Both the position numbers and the translations under genes were made by a program. Positions 33,122-42,172 of a DNA stretch of 64,000 bases are shown here, in pieces. The notes under the pieces are model-generated. The model was not told where the DNA came from, did no database searches, and worked only from the letters and a program-made list of their open reading frames with translations. Source of the stretch: Caulobacter sp. NIBR1757 (GTDB taxonomy: Bacteria > Pseudomonadota > Alphaproteobacteria > Caulobacterales > Caulobacteraceae); contig NZ_CP115463.1 of the NCBI RefSeq assembly GCF_027912495.1, positions 310,001 through 374,000 on the forward strand, in the 5' to 3' direction. How positions within the stretch are numbered: position 1 is the first letter of the stretch; each line of letters starts with the position of its first letter.

Positions 33122-34591
33122 ATGTCCCGCCTTCCGATCCTGGCCCTGATCGCCGCCCTTGCCCTCGCCCCCGCCGTCTCGGCCCAGCCGGCCGCGCCGC
33201 CGCCGGTCGCCGAAGCCATCGCCCCCGAGGCCCTGCGCGCCGACTTCACCGACCTCTACAGCCGGTTGCGCACCGCCCACATCGACCTCTACGCCTTCAC
33301 CCCCAGGGCCGACCTCGACCGCGCCTTCGCGGCCACGCTCAAAGGCCTCGATGAGCCGCTGACCCGGTCGCAGGCCGAGGTCCGCTTCCAGCGCTTCCTG
33401 GCGCTGGCGAAGATGGGCCACATCCGCATCGACGTCAGCCGCCAGCCCTGGGAGGCCTACCGCGCCGCCGGCGGCAAGGCCTTCCCGCTCAGCCTGCGGG
33501 TCGCGAACGGCCGCGTGTGGGTCGCCGACGCCGCCGTTGCCGGCGCCCGGCGCGGCGATGAACTCATCTCCCTCGAAGGCCAGCCGATGGCCCGCTGGTT
33601 GGTCCGTACCGGCGCCACGGTGTCGGCCGAGACGCCCTACATGCGCGACTCCCTGCTGGAATACTGGTTCCCCCGCCTGCTCTGGCAGGAGATCGGCCCC
33701 CGGGACACCTACGCCGTCGTCCTGCGCCGGGACGGCCGCCGCATTGCCGTGACCCTGCCGGGCGTCACCCGCGCCGAAGCGACCGCCTTCGCGGCCGCCC
33801 AGCCGCCGTTGCTCAATCTCGACGCGCCGCTGCGCGAGGCCAGGGTGCTGCCCGGCGGCGTTGCCTACCTGCGCCCCGGCCCTTTCTACAATGCCGAGGC
33901 CGCCAGTGAGGCGGACATGTACGACAGCCGCGCCTTCACCGCCTTCATCGACAAGGCCTTCGAGCAGTTCCTCGCCGCCGGCGCCACGGACCTGATCATC
34001 GACCTGCGCGGCAACCCCGGCGGCGACAACGCCTTCAGCGACCCGATGATCGCCTGGTTCGCCGACCGTCCCTTCCGCTTCTTCTCGCGGTTCAAGGTCA
34101 AGGCCAGTCCGGAGGCAATGGCCGCCAACCAGGCCCGCATCGACCACGACCCGGTGACCGCCGGCGAAGTCAGCCAGATCTACGCCCGCCTCTATGCCAG
34201 GGCCCGGCCGGGCGAGGTCGTGGACTTCCCCATGCCGATGGCCCAGCCCCGCACGGGCGGACGCTTCACCGGCCGCGTCTGGCTGCTGATCGACCGCCAG
34301 TCCTATTCCAACGCCGTCAACGTCTCCGCCCTGGTCCAGGACTACCGCTTCGGCAAGGTGATGGGCGAGGCGACCTCCGACATGGCCACCACCTTCGGGG
34401 CCATGGAGCAATTCACCCTGCCCCGCACCGGCATCGTCGTCGGCTTCCCCAAGGCCCGCATCGTCCGCCCCAGCGGCGACCCGCGCCCGCGCGGCGTCAC
34501 CCCCGACATCCCGATCGCCTCCCCCATCGTCGCCACCCCCGACGATCCGATGCTGCGGGCGGCGATCCGCCGGATCACGACGCCGCAATAA
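33122..34591 (+). CDS. S41 family peptidase-like protein, exported
   Basis: 489 residues. Signal peptide LPILALIAALALAPAVSAQ. C-terminal S41 core: LIIDLRGNPGGDNAFSDP, LLIDRQSYSNAVNVSAL with the candidate nucleophile serine, GKVMGEATSDMATT, and PRGVTPDIPI. A PDZ-like middle region (GARRGDELISLEGQPM) is visible. The conserved lysine of the C-terminal processing protease dyad is not obvious, so it may belong to the tricorn-like or interphotoreceptor-type branch. Divergent from the TPR regulator gene and followed by a composite repeat. Confidence 0.88.
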   Translation: MSRLPILALIAALALAPAVSAQPAAPPPVAEAIAPEALRADFTDLYSRLRTAHIDLYAFTPRADLDRAFAATLKGLDEPLTRSQAEVRFQRFLALAKMGHIRIDVSRQPWEAYRAAGGKAFPLSLRVANGRVWVADAAVAGARRGDELISLEGQPMARWLVRTGATVSAETPYMRDSLLEYWFPRLLWQEIGPRDTYAVVLRRDGRRIAVTLPGVTRAEATAFAAAQPPLLNLDAPLREARVLPGGVAYLRPGPFYNAEAASEADMYDSRAFTAFIDKAFEQFLAAGATDLIIDLRGNPGGDNAFSDPMIAWFADRPFRFFSRFKVKASPEAMAANQARIDHDPVTAGEVSQIYARLYARARPGEVVDFPMPMAQPRTGGRFTGRVWLLIDRQSYSNAVNVSALVQDYRFGKVMGEATSDMATTFGAMEQFTLPRTGIVVGFPKARIVRPSGDPRPRGVTPDIPIASPIVATPDDPMLRAAIRRITTPQ

Positions 34592-34756
34592 CCTCCCTCC
34601 CCGAATGGGGAGGGCAGACGCGCGGTTACGCGCGTCGGGTGGGGCAGTCGGTCACTGCCTTTCAAGGGTATGGGCTGAGGCGCATCACCGGCGGGCGTGG
34701 TGACCCACTTCCCCACCCGGCCTGTCGGCCTGCCCTCCCCATTCGGGGAGGGAGGT
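34592..34756. repeat. Composite palindromic repeat, family B copy 2
   Basis: Begins right after the S41 gene. Terminal inverted repeats CCTCCCTCCCCGAAT and ATTCGGGGAGGGAGG enclose the same internal blocks as the copy at 31636 (CGCGGTTACGCGCG, GTCGGTCACTG, CATCACCGGCGGGC, ACTTCCCCACCCGGCCT). Lies in direct orientation relative to copy 1, so the two bracket the 31.8-34.6 kb genes. Confidence 0.82.
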
Positions 34757-34790
34757 TGGCCGCCGCTGACTCTGACGCTAGCCTCCCCCC

Positions 34791-35969
34791 ATGCCGGACA
34801 ACCCCGCCCCCCGCTCCCTGCTGCGCACCCGCACCGGCCACCATGCCCAGGTCGGCAACGTCGAGCTGTTCTTCGACCTGATCTTCGTCTTCGCGGTCAC
34901 CCAGCTCAGCCACGGCCTCATCGAACACCCGACCCCGACAGGCCTTCTCCACACCGCCATCCTGCTCGGCGCCGTCTGGTGGGGCTGGATCGACACCGCC
35001 TGGGCGACTAACTGGCTCGATGTCGACAGGCCGCTGGTCCGGGGTCTGCTGTTCGTGATGATGGGGGCCGGCGTCGTCATGTCTGCCGCCCTGCCGGAGG
35101 CCTTCGACGAGCACGGCGCCGCCTTCGGCATCGCCTTTGCCTTCTTCCAGATCCTGCGCACCGGCTTCGTCCTCTGGGCCGTGCGAAACGACCCGGTCCT
35201 GCGTGAGAATTTCCAGCGCATCCTCGTCTGGCATGCCGCCGCCGCCCTGCTGTGGGCCGCCGGGGGACTGGCGCCCGAAGACGCCCGCCTGGGGATCTGG
35301 CTTGCCGCCCTGGCCCTCGACAGCATCGCCCCGGCCCTCAACTTCTACGTCCCGGGCCTGGGCCGCTCCCACACCGGCGACTGGACGGTCGAGGGCCATC
35401 ACCTGTCCGAGCGGCTCAGCCTGTTCACCATCATCGCGCTGGGCGAATCCATCCTGGTCATGGGGGCCACCGCCGCCGGCCTCGACTGGACGTTTGCCAA
35501 CGCCGCCGCCCTGCTGGTCTCCTTCCTGGGCAGTGTCGCCATGTGGTGGATCTACTTCTCCGCCTCGGCCGGCGCCGCCACCGAGACCATCGCCAGCGCC
35601 CGGGACCCCGGCCGCATCGCCCGCCTGGCCTACACCTACGTCCACGTCATCCCGATCGCCGGCATCATCATCACGGCGGTCGGCGACGAATGGGTCCTGC
35701 ACCATCCCCTTGGCCATACGGACCCCAAGACAGCGCTCGCCGTCCTCGGCGGCCCGGCCCTCTACCTGCTCGGCGTCGGCCTGTTCAAACTGGCGGTCTT
35801 CGGCAAGATCTCGCCCAGCCGCCTGGCCGGCCTTGTGCTGCTGGGGCTGGTCGCGCCGTTCAGCCTGATGCTCCCGCCCCTGGCGCTCGCGGCCATCGCC
35901 ACGGGGGTGCTGATTGTCGTGGGGGCGTGGGAAACGATCGCGCTCTCGCGGGGCGCGGAGTCGGCCTGA
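34791..35969 (+). CDS. Low temperature requirement A (LtrA) family membrane protein
   Basis: 392 residues. The diagnostic N-terminus is present: HHAQVGNVELFFDLIFVFAV followed by TQLSHGLIEHP. About ten hydrophobic segments follow, with WWGWIDTAW, SERLSLFTIIALGESILVMG and YTYVHVIPIAGIII, all characteristic of LtrA. First linked to growth of Listeria at low temperature; biochemical role unknown. Single gene between repeats. Confidence 0.92.
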   Translation: MPDNPAPRSLLRTRTGHHAQVGNVELFFDLIFVFAVTQLSHGLIEHPTPTGLLHTAILLGAVWWGWIDTAWATNWLDVDRPLVRGLLFVMMGAGVVMSAALPEAFDEHGAAFGIAFAFFQILRTGFVLWAVRNDPVLRENFQRILVWHAAAALLWAAGGLAPEDARLGIWLAALALDSIAPALNFYVPGLGRSHTGDWTVEGHHLSERLSLFTIIALGESILVMGATAAGLDWTFANAAALLVSFLGSVAMWWIYFSASAGAATETIASARDPGRIARLAYTYVHVIPIAGIIITAVGDEWVLHHPLGHTDPKTALAVLGGPALYLLGVGLFKLAVFGKISPSRLAGLVLLGLVAPFSLMLPPLALAAIATGVLIVVGAWETIALSRGAESA

Positions 35970-35981
35970 TCCCCAAAAACC

Positions 35982-36103
35982 CTGTCATCCTCCGGCCGCG
36001 CAGCGGACCGGGGGACCCAAGCTGGCTCTGGACAGACTCCCGGCAGTTTTCACGCGGACAATGGGTCCTCCGATCCGTGCTCCGCACGGTCGGAGGATGA
36101 CAG
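35982..36103. repeat. Palindromic element, family D
   Basis: A 122-base element with 13-base terminal inverted repeats (CTGTCATCCTCCG / CGGAGGATGACAG), and inner blocks CGGACCGGGGGACCCAAG and GGGTCCTCCGATCCG. It lies between the convergent ltrA and Rieske genes. Only one copy is seen in the window. Confidence 0.72.
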
Positions 36104-36111
36104 CTAAGGGG

Positions 36112-37224
36112 CTAGCTCCGCCACTTCAACGTCACGGCCTGCACCGGATTCTCGAACGCCCGCTCGCCCGCCCGCGACGCCGTCCATTCCTTCTTCAGCT
36201 GCTGGTACCACTTGGCCTGGGTGTCGGCGTCATCGACCCACAGCAGGGACGGGTCATACTTCAGCCCCTCGTTCTGCAGGTTCACCATTGCCGCGTCCTG
36301 CCGAAGGAAGGCCCGCGCCCCCGCCGCCACGAAGGGCCTCAGGAACAGGAACGCCGGGTGGTCCGACCACAGGATCTGGGTGATCCGCGTCGCCGTGTCA
36401 TGGATCGGCGTCAGGCAGGTCAGCGACAGAACCTGCCGCGGCCCGATGGTGATGTGCTCCCAGCGCAGCCCGGGCAGGCGGAAGGTGATCTCGGTCAGCG
36501 GCTCGCCGCCGAGGATGGCGTAGGCGCGCGAATTCTTCGACGGCTCATGCCGGATCATCGAGAACCCCGCCTCGCGCGGCTCGAACTTCTTGGCCTTGTC
36601 GTGCTGGCTGCCCTTGGACCGCCACCACCATTGCTGATGCACATAGGGGCCATGGGCCGGATCCATCAGCCCGACGACCGCATGGTCGATATGGCTGTCG
36701 AACACCATGCGATCGACGATCTTCGGCCCACCTCCGACCACGCCCGGAAACGACGGCGGCGGCTCGGCCGGCTCGCCGTCGAAGCGCGGATCAGATGCCA
36801 TCCACACCCAGACCATGCCCTGGCTCTCGGCCACGGGGTAACGCTTCACCCGGATGCGGCTGACATCCATGGCCTGGTCGGCGGTCAGCGACGGCACCGC
36901 CGCACAGGCGCCGGAGCCCTTGAACCGCCAGCCGTGATAGGGGCATTCGACGCTGGTCTCGCCGTCGGCCTCGGTGGTGATCTTCCCGGCCGACAGCGGC
37001 GCGGCCCGGTGCGGACAGACGTCGCGCAGGGCGAACAACGCCCCCTTCCGATCCCGCCCGATCAGCACCGGTTCGCCCAGCAGCTCGTGCCGCGCCATGG
37101 CGCCCGGTTTCACGTCGCCGCTCAGGGCCGCGAAGTACCAGATGTCGCGCAGGAAGCCGGTCCCGAACCGGGTCGGGGGGGCTTTCGCTTTGGGGGTTTC
37201 GCCGTCGGCCATGTCTCGCTTCAT
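36112..37224 (-). CDS. Rieske 2Fe-2S aromatic ring-hydroxylating oxygenase-like protein
   Basis: 370 residues from MKRDMADGE (an ATG four codons later is also possible). The Rieske cluster ligands are CPHRAAPL and CPYHGWRF. The catalytic domain has DHAVVGLMDPAHGPYVHQQW, where H and D residues could serve the mononuclear iron. Related to the VanA/phthalate-type single-subunit oxygenases that demethylate or hydroxylate aromatics or sterols. It needs a reductase, not found nearby. Divergent from the lemA operon. Confidence 0.9.
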   Translation of the reverse strand: MKRDMADGETPKAKAPPTRFGTGFLRDIWYFAALSGDVKPGAMARHELLGEPVLIGRDRKGALFALRDVCPHRAAPLSAGKITTEADGETSVECPYHGWRFKGSGACAAVPSLTADQAMDVSRIRVKRYPVAESQGMVWVWMASDPRFDGEPAEPPPSFPGVVGGGPKIVDRMVFDSHIDHAVVGLMDPAHGPYVHQQWWWRSKGSQHDKAKKFEPREAGFSMIRHEPSKNSRAYAILGGEPLTEITFRLPGLRWEHITIGPRQVLSLTCLTPIHDTATRITQILWSDHPAFLFLRPFVAAGARAFLRQDAAMVNLQNEGLKYDPSLLWVDDADTQAKWYQQLKKEWTASRAGERAFENPVQAVTLKWRS

Positions 37225-37358
37225 ACCGCCTGCGTCGCCTCGCGTCCAAGGGGCCGCATTGATGCAGCGCAAGCGCCCGGCGCGCGTTGGTGCTAGGCTG
37301 CGCCAATTGCGGGCGCGCCGCGCTCCGACGATGCATTTCCGGGAGGCTCCAGACCGCC

Positions 37359-37982
37359 ATGAACCGTGTGACCTCGATGTTCCGCGTCCTGCCCGTCCTG
37401 CTGCTGGGCGCCGTGCTCGCCGGCTGCGGCATCAACACCATTCCGACCCGGGACGAGGCCGTGAAGGCCGCCTGGGGCAACGTCCAGAACCAGTACCAGC
37501 GCCGCGCCGACCTGATCCCCAACCTCGTCGCCACCGTGAAGGGCTACGCCGCCCAGGAGAAGGACGTGCTGGTGGCGGTGACGCAGGCCCGGGCCAGCGC
37601 CACCCAGGTCAAGGTCGACGCCTCGACCATCACCGATCCGGCCAAGTTCGCCGAATACCAGGCGGCGCAGGACAACCTGACGGGCGTGCTCGGCCGCCTC
37701 ATGGTCATCCAGGAGCAGTATCCGGACCTGAAATCCAACGCCAACTTCCTGGCCCTGCAGAGCCAGCTGGAAGGCACCGAGAACCGCATCAGCGTCGCCC
37801 GCACCGATTACAACGAGGCGGTCCAGGCCTATAACACCAGCCTGCGCACCTTCCCGACCTCGATCTGGGCCGGCACCTTCTACCGCGGCCAGAAGCCGGC
37901 CCTGCCGTTCCAGGCCGCGGCCTCCGCTCAGACGGCGCCGAGCGTCAACTTCGACGCCCCGCCGCCGCCGAAGGTCCAGTAG
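37359..37982 (+). CDS. lemA: LemA family lipoprotein
   Basis: 207 residues from the ATG at 37359 (GGGAGGC upstream). Lipoprotein signal LPVLLLGAVLAGC, then the LemA helical core: QNQYQRRADLIPNLVATVKGYA, RLMVIQEQYPDLKSNANFLALQSQLEGTE split across the domain, NRISVARTDYNEAV and FPTSIWA. An envelope protein of uncertain role. It leads a three-gene operon with two TPM-domain proteins (gaps of six bases and one base), a widely conserved combination. Confidence 0.94.
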   Translation: MNRVTSMFRVLPVLLLGAVLAGCGINTIPTRDEAVKAAWGNVQNQYQRRADLIPNLVATVKGYAAQEKDVLVAVTQARASATQVKVDASTITDPAKFAEYQAAQDNLTGVLGRLMVIQEQYPDLKSNANFLALQSQLEGTENRISVARTDYNEAVQAYNTSLRTFPTSIWAGTFYRGQKPALPFQAAASAQTAPSVNFDAPPPPKVQ

Positions 37983-37988
37983 GGTCCG

Positions 37989-38783
37989 ATGGCCCGCGCC
38001 CTCAAAGGCTGGCTGATCGGTCTGGCCTTGGCGGTGTTCGCCATGCCAGCGCTGGCGGCGGCCCCGGTCTTCCCGGCCCTGAGCGGCCGCGTGGTCGACA
38101 AGGCCAACCTGCTTTCGCCCGCCGTCGAAGCGGACCTGACCGGCAAGCTGGAAGGCCTGGAAAAGTCCACCGGCCGCCAGTTGGTCGTCGTCACCCTGCC
38201 GGACCTCGGCGGGCTGGAGATCGAGGACTACGGCTACCGGCTCGGCCGGGCCTGGGGCCTGGGCGACGCCAAGGCTGACAACGGCGCCCTGCTGATCGTC
38301 GCCCCCAACCAGAGGGCGGTGCGCATCGAGGTCGGCTACGGCCTCGAGCCCTTCCTGACCGACGCCCTCTCCAGCGTCATCATCAACAGCGCCATCGTCC
38401 CGAAGTTCAAGGCCGGCGACATGCAGGGCGGCATCGTCGCCGGGACAGACAGCCTGATCCAGCAGCTGACCCTGCCGGTCGGCGAGGCCCGCGCCCAGGT
38501 CAAGGCGGCGGAAGCCCCGGCCCGGGAACGCGGCGGCGGCTTCCCGGTCTGGCTGTTCCCGATCATCCTCTTCGTCGTCATCGTCATCCTCAGCCGCCTC
38601 GGCGGCCGGGGCCGTCGCCGGTCCGGCCTCGGCGCGGCCCTGCCCTGGATCCTGCTCAACGCCGCCACCAGCAGTGGCGGCTGGAACAGCCGGGGCAACG
38701 GCGGCGGCTGGTCGGGCGGTGGCGGCGGCTTCTCCGGCGGCGGCGGCTCGTTCGGCGGCGGCGGCGCGACGGGGCGGTGGTGA
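37989..38783 (+). CDS. TPM-domain (YgcG-like) membrane protein
   Basis: 264 residues. Signal peptide to LAAA, TPM domain with VVDKANLLSPAVEADLTGKL, TGRQLVVVTLPDL, YGYRLGRAWGLGD and IEVGYGLEPFLTD, a membrane helix (PVWLFPIILFVVIVILSRL) and a Gly/Ser/Trp-rich tail ending GGGGSFGGGGATGRW. TPM (Psb32/MOLO-1 type) domains are linked to photosystem repair in plants and to envelope functions in bacteria. Second gene of the lemA operon. Confidence 0.92.
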   Translation: MARALKGWLIGLALAVFAMPALAAAPVFPALSGRVVDKANLLSPAVEADLTGKLEGLEKSTGRQLVVVTLPDLGGLEIEDYGYRLGRAWGLGDAKADNGALLIVAPNQRAVRIEVGYGLEPFLTDALSSVIINSAIVPKFKAGDMQGGIVAGTDSLIQQLTLPVGEARAQVKAAEAPARERGGGFPVWLFPIILFVVIVILSRLGGRGRRRSGLGAALPWILLNAATSSGGWNSRGNGGGWSGGGGGFSGGGGSFGGGGATGRW

Positions 38784-38784
38784 C

Positions 38785-39483
38785 ATGCAGCTGACTTCCG
38801 CCGACCAGACCCGCATCGCCGCCGCCGTCGCGACCGCCGAGACCCGCACGGCCGGCGAGATCTATTGCGTCGTCGCCCCCCGCGCCTCGGAGTATCGCGA
38901 GGTCCCCATCATCTGGGCGTCGCTGCTGGCCCTGGCCCTGCCGCCGATCGCCCTGTTCGCCGGCTTCCGCCCCCGCGCCCTCGACGCCCTGTTCGGCGGC
39001 TGGACGGTCGGACACGACCTGCTCATCAGCCATACGGTGCTGGCGGCGCTGGCCGCCTACATCGGCCTGCAGCTGGCCGTCTTCATCCTCGTCCTGCTGC
39101 TGATGATGATTCCGGCCGTCCGCCGCTTCGCCACGGCGGCTCCGCTGAAGACCGCGCGGGTGCGCCGCGCCGCCCTCGACCAGTTCCTCAGCCACGGCCT
39201 GCACCGGACCAAGGACCGCACCGGCGTGCTGATCTTCGCCTCGCTCGAGGAACGCCGCGCCGAGGTTATCGCCGACGAGACCATCTACCTGGCCGCGCCC
39301 CCGGCCGTCTGGGAAGAGGTCGTCGCCCTGCTGGTCGCCGGCCTGAAGTCGGGCGACCTCGCCGCCGGCTACATCGCGGCCATCGAAAAGTCCGGTGACA
39401 TCCTGGCAGCCCACGTGCCGCCCCGCGCCAACAACCCCAACGAACTGTCGGACCGTATCGTGGTGCTGGACGAGCGTTCTTGA
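38785..39483 (+). CDS. TPM-domain membrane protein, third gene of lemA operon
   Basis: 232 residues from the ATG at 38785, one base after the previous stop region. The N-terminal TAGEIYCVVAPRASEYREVP and the C-terminal LDQFLSHGLHRTKDRTGVLI with FASLEERRAEVIADETIYL match the TPM variant found after YgcG. Two or three membrane helices lie between them (IWASLLALALPPIALFAGF; TVLAALAAYIGLQLAVFILVL). Probably works with LemA and the first TPM protein at the inner membrane. Confidence 0.9.
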   Translation: MQLTSADQTRIAAAVATAETRTAGEIYCVVAPRASEYREVPIIWASLLALALPPIALFAGFRPRALDALFGGWTVGHDLLISHTVLAALAAYIGLQLAVFILVLLLMMIPAVRRFATAAPLKTARVRRAALDQFLSHGLHRTKDRTGVLIFASLEERRAEVIADETIYLAAPPAVWEEVVALLVAGLKSGDLAAGYIAAIEKSGDILAAHVPPRANNPNELSDRIVVLDERS

Positions 39484-39517
39484 GGGCAAAAAATCACCAC
39501 GAAATCAATGGTGTATC

Positions 39518-39782
39518 GAATATGTCTAGACATATTCATCGCCTTTTCCTGCCCCCGCGACCAGTCTGGCCGAGGGCGTAGGTCGGCGCGGCGCGACTTC
39601 GACCCACAAACCCGGCCAATCGACCCACGCAGGACCCACGCCCCGGGCTACAGTCTCGCGGGCCCGGACCACGCGAAAGCCCACGGACACGGGGGTCGCG
39701 CCCGTTCTGGACGGCTATCCGAAGGCGACCGGACTATTTCGTAGGTCGGGCGAGCGGCGGTATAATGGATCGCCGCTTCGAT
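39518..39782. other. Non-coding block 1: AT-rich palindrome to TATAAT
   Basis: This fills the 302-base gap between convergent gene ends. It opens with a perfect 20-base palindrome (39518-39537, centred on GTCTAGAC) and closes with GCGGTATAATGGATCG and CGCTTCGAT. A related block lies at 59016-59330 with the same opening palindrome and same closing sequence. Shared inner motifs are CTTCGACC(C/T)AC and CACGC-AA-GCC-AC. No convincing reading frame. It could be a structured RNA, a regulatory site or a small mobile remnant; TATAAT with TTTCGT 18 bases upstream would be a plus-strand promoter pointing into the end of the opposing gene. Confidence 0.55.
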
Positions 39783-39785
39783 AAG

Positions 39786-40502
39786 CTAGTCCGCCGTCCG
39801 CCCGCGCTTGCGCACGTACATGGTGGCGTCGGCCTCGGCCAGGGCGGTTTCCGGATCGGCGCCGGGTTCGATCTGCCGCACCCCGGCGGTGATGTGCAGC
39901 GGGGCCGACCAGTCGCCGAAGGTGACCGGCGTCCTTTCGATCACCTTGACCAGACTGTCGGCTTTGGCCTTCGCCGTTTCCAGGTCGGCCTGCACCAGGA
40001 TGACCGCGAACTCGTCGCCGCCCAGGCGACCGACGATGTCGCTGTCGCGCACATTGGCGACGAGGCGCTCGGCCACCGCCTTCAACGCCGCGTCGCCGGC
40101 CGCGTGGCCGAAGCGGTCGTTGACGCTCTTGAAGCCGTCGAGATCGAAATAGACCAGGGAGGCGTCCGCCCCGTACCGCTGTGCAAACGTCGAAATCCGC
40201 CCGAGCTCCCGCATGAAGGCCCGCCGGTTCAGCACCGGGGTCAGCACGTCGCGATCGGCCAGCCCTTCCAGCTCCGACAACTGCCCCTTGAGGCGGCCGA
40301 CCTCGCCGCGCAGCTCGTCGATTTCACCGAGCAGGGTCTTCAACGCCCCCTGCACGCTGGGGGTCAGTTCGGCTTCGGTGAGCCCCAGGAAGCCGGCCTT
40401 GTCGGCCTCCGACGCCTGGCCGGTGACCTGGGCCCCGGCCGCCGTCAGGGCGCGCCGACGGATCGCCGAAAAGGCCTCCGCTCTCGCGCCCGATATCTTC
40501 AT
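39786..40502 (-). CDS. GGDEF diguanylate cyclase with coiled-coil (DgcB-like)
   Basis: 238 residues from MKISGARAEAF. A coiled-coil region (LLGEIDELRGEVGRLKGQLS, ELEGLADRD) precedes a complete GGDEF domain: DLDGFKSVND, GHAAGDAALKAVAERL and active site GRLGGDEFAVIL. It would make cyclic di-GMP from two GTP. There is no RxxD product-inhibition site in the usual place. Resembles Caulobacter DgcB in size and layout, which is an inference. Divergent from purE. Confidence 0.92.
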   Translation of the reverse strand: MKISGARAEAFSAIRRRALTAAGAQVTGQASEADKAGFLGLTEAELTPSVQGALKTLLGEIDELRGEVGRLKGQLSELEGLADRDVLTPVLNRRAFMRELGRISTFAQRYGADASLVYFDLDGFKSVNDRFGHAAGDAALKAVAERLVANVRDSDIVGRLGGDEFAVILVQADLETAKAKADSLVKVIERTPVTFGDWSAPLHITAGVRQIEPGADPETALAEADATMYVRKRGRTAD

Positions 40503-40550
40503 GTCAGAATCACCTGATCTACCCGCCCGACGATGATTCTGATCCATCGG

Positions 40551-40577
40551 TTGCGGCGCAACAAGGCCTGCTATACT
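40551..40577 (+). promoter_or_regulatory. Probable promoter of purE-purK
   Basis: An extended -10 element, TG then TATACT (40572-40577), with a weak TTGCGG 15 bases upstream. It lies 28 bases before the purE ATG. Confidence 0.5.
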
Positions 40578-40604
40578 CCGCCCCTTTCCTTCTGAGGATG
40601 TGAC

Positions 40605-41090
40605 ATGAGCGCAGCGCCGGTGGCGATCATCATGGGCAGCCGGTCCGACTGGCCGACCATGAAGCATGCGGCCGACAGCCTCGACGCGCTGGGCGTGGCC
40701 TATGAGGCGAAGGTCGTCTCGGCCCACCGCACCCCGGATCGCCTCTACGCCTTCGCCAAGGGGGCTCGGGCGGCGGGACACAAGGTGATCATCGCGGGGG
40801 CCGGCGGCGCCGCCCACCTGCCGGGCATGACCGCCTCGATGACCGATCTGCCTGTCCTCGGCGTGCCGGTCGAGAGCAAGCTGCAGAACGGTTTGGACAG
40901 CCTGCTGTCCATCGTCCAGATGCCCGGCGGCATCCCGGTCGCCACCCTGGCGGTCGGCGTGGCCGGGGCCAAGAACGCCGGCCTGCTGGCCGCCCAGATT
41001 CTCGGCCTGTCCGACCCCGCCCTGGCCCAGCGCCTGGCCGACTACCGCGCCCGCCAGACCGACGCGGTCGCCGAAACCGTGGAAGACTGA
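40605..41090 (+). CDS. purE: N5-carboxyaminoimidazole ribonucleotide mutase
   Basis: 161 residues. [54 protein letters not shown] and [16 protein letters not shown] are the class I PurE signatures. It moves the carboxyl group of N5-CAIR to give CAIR in purine synthesis. The stop overlaps the purK ATG (TGATG), so the two enzymes that work in sequence are coupled. Confidence 0.98.
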   Translation: MSAAPVAIIMGSRSDWPTMKHAADSLDALGVAYEAKVVSAHRTPDRLYAFAKGARAAGHKVIIAGAGGAAHLPGMTASMTDLPVLGVPVESKLQNGLDSLLSIVQMPGGIPVATLAVGVAGAKNAGLLAAQILGLSDPALAQRLADYRARQTDAVAETVED

Positions 41091-42169
41091 TGACTTTCCC
41101 CCTCGCCCCCGGATCCACCATCGGCATCCTCGGCGGGGGACAGCTGGGCCGCATGCTGGCGCTGGCCGCCGCCCGGCTCGGCCTCGACGTCGTCATCTAT
41201 ACCCCGGACGAGGACAGCCCCGCCTCCCGCGTGGTGCGCGAAACCCTCGTCGCCCCCTATGACGAGCCGGTCAGCCTCGCCGCCTTCGCCCGCCTCTGCG
41301 ACGTCGTCACCTATGAGTTCGAGAACGTCCCCGCCGCCACGGTCGATAGCCTGATCGCGCTCGGCGCCGACGTCGCCCCCGGGCCGAAGGCGCTGGCGGT
41401 GGCGCAGGACCGGGTCAGCGAAAAGACCTACCTGAACAGCGTCGGCGCTCCGACCGTCGCCTTCGCCGCCATCGACGCGCCCGCCGACATCCCCGCCGCC
41501 GCCCAGGCGCTGGGCCACCCCTGCCTCCTGAAGACCCGCCGCGAGGGCTACGACGGCAAGGGCCAGACCTGGATCGAAAAGCTGGCCGACGAGGCCGCCG
41601 CGTATCAAACCATCGGCGCCAAGCCCGCCATCCTCGAAGCCCGCGCCGACTTCGTCCGCGAACTCTCGGTCATCGCCGCCCGCGGCCGCGATGGCGAAAC
41701 CGCCATCTACCCCCTCGGCGAGAACCATCACGAGGGCGGCGTCCTGCGCCGCACCGTTGCGCCCGCCGCCGCCGACCAGGCCCTGTTCGACCAGGCCGAA
41801 CGCATCGCCCTGCAGATCATGGATGGCCTGGACTACGTCGGCGTCATCGGCGTCGAGCTCTTCCAGCTCGCCGACGGTCAGCTGCTGGTCAACGAGATCG
41901 CCCCCCGGGTCCACAACACCGGCCACTGGACTCAGGACGGCTGCGCGGTCGACCAGTTCGAACAGCACATCCGGGCCATCGCCGGCTGGCCGCTCGGCTC
42001 GACGGCGGCCCTGGCCCGGGTCGAAATGCTCAACCTGCTGGGTGAGGAGGTCGATACCTGGCCCAAACTCGCCGCCGACCCGGACGCCCGCCTCCACCTC
42101 TACGGCAAGCGCGAAACCGTCCCCGGCAGGAAGATGGCCCACGTCAACCGGATGCGCGGGCCGCTCTAG
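41090..42169 (+). CDS. purK: N5-carboxyaminoimidazole ribonucleotide synthase
   Basis: 359 residues. GILGGGQLGRMLALAAARLG, TYEFENVP, the ATP-grasp segment HPCLLKTRREGYDGKGQ, ENHHEGGVLRRTVAP and NEIAPRVHNTGHWT are PurK signatures. It uses ATP and bicarbonate to carboxylate AIR before PurE acts. Full length. Confidence 0.98.
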   Translation: MTFPLAPGSTIGILGGGQLGRMLALAAARLGLDVVIYTPDEDSPASRVVRETLVAPYDEPVSLAAFARLCDVVTYEFENVPAATVDSLIALGADVAPGPKALAVAQDRVSEKTYLNSVGAPTVAFAAIDAPADIPAAAQALGHPCLLKTRREGYDGKGQTWIEKLADEAAAYQTIGAKPAILEARADFVRELSVIAARGRDGETAIYPLGENHHEGGVLRRTVAPAAADQALFDQAERIALQIMDGLDYVGVIGVELFQLADGQLLVNEIAPRVHNTGHWTQDGCAVDQFEQHIRAIAGWPLGSTAALARVEMLNLLGEEVDTWPKLAADPDARLHLYGKRETVPGRKMAHVNRMRGPL

Positions 42170-42172
42170 GCG

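Noticed and set aside
39508..39744. Possible 78-residue protein in non-coding block 1
   Set aside because: Starts before the palindrome and has composition of random high-GC sequence; the related block at 59 kb does not keep a matching frame.
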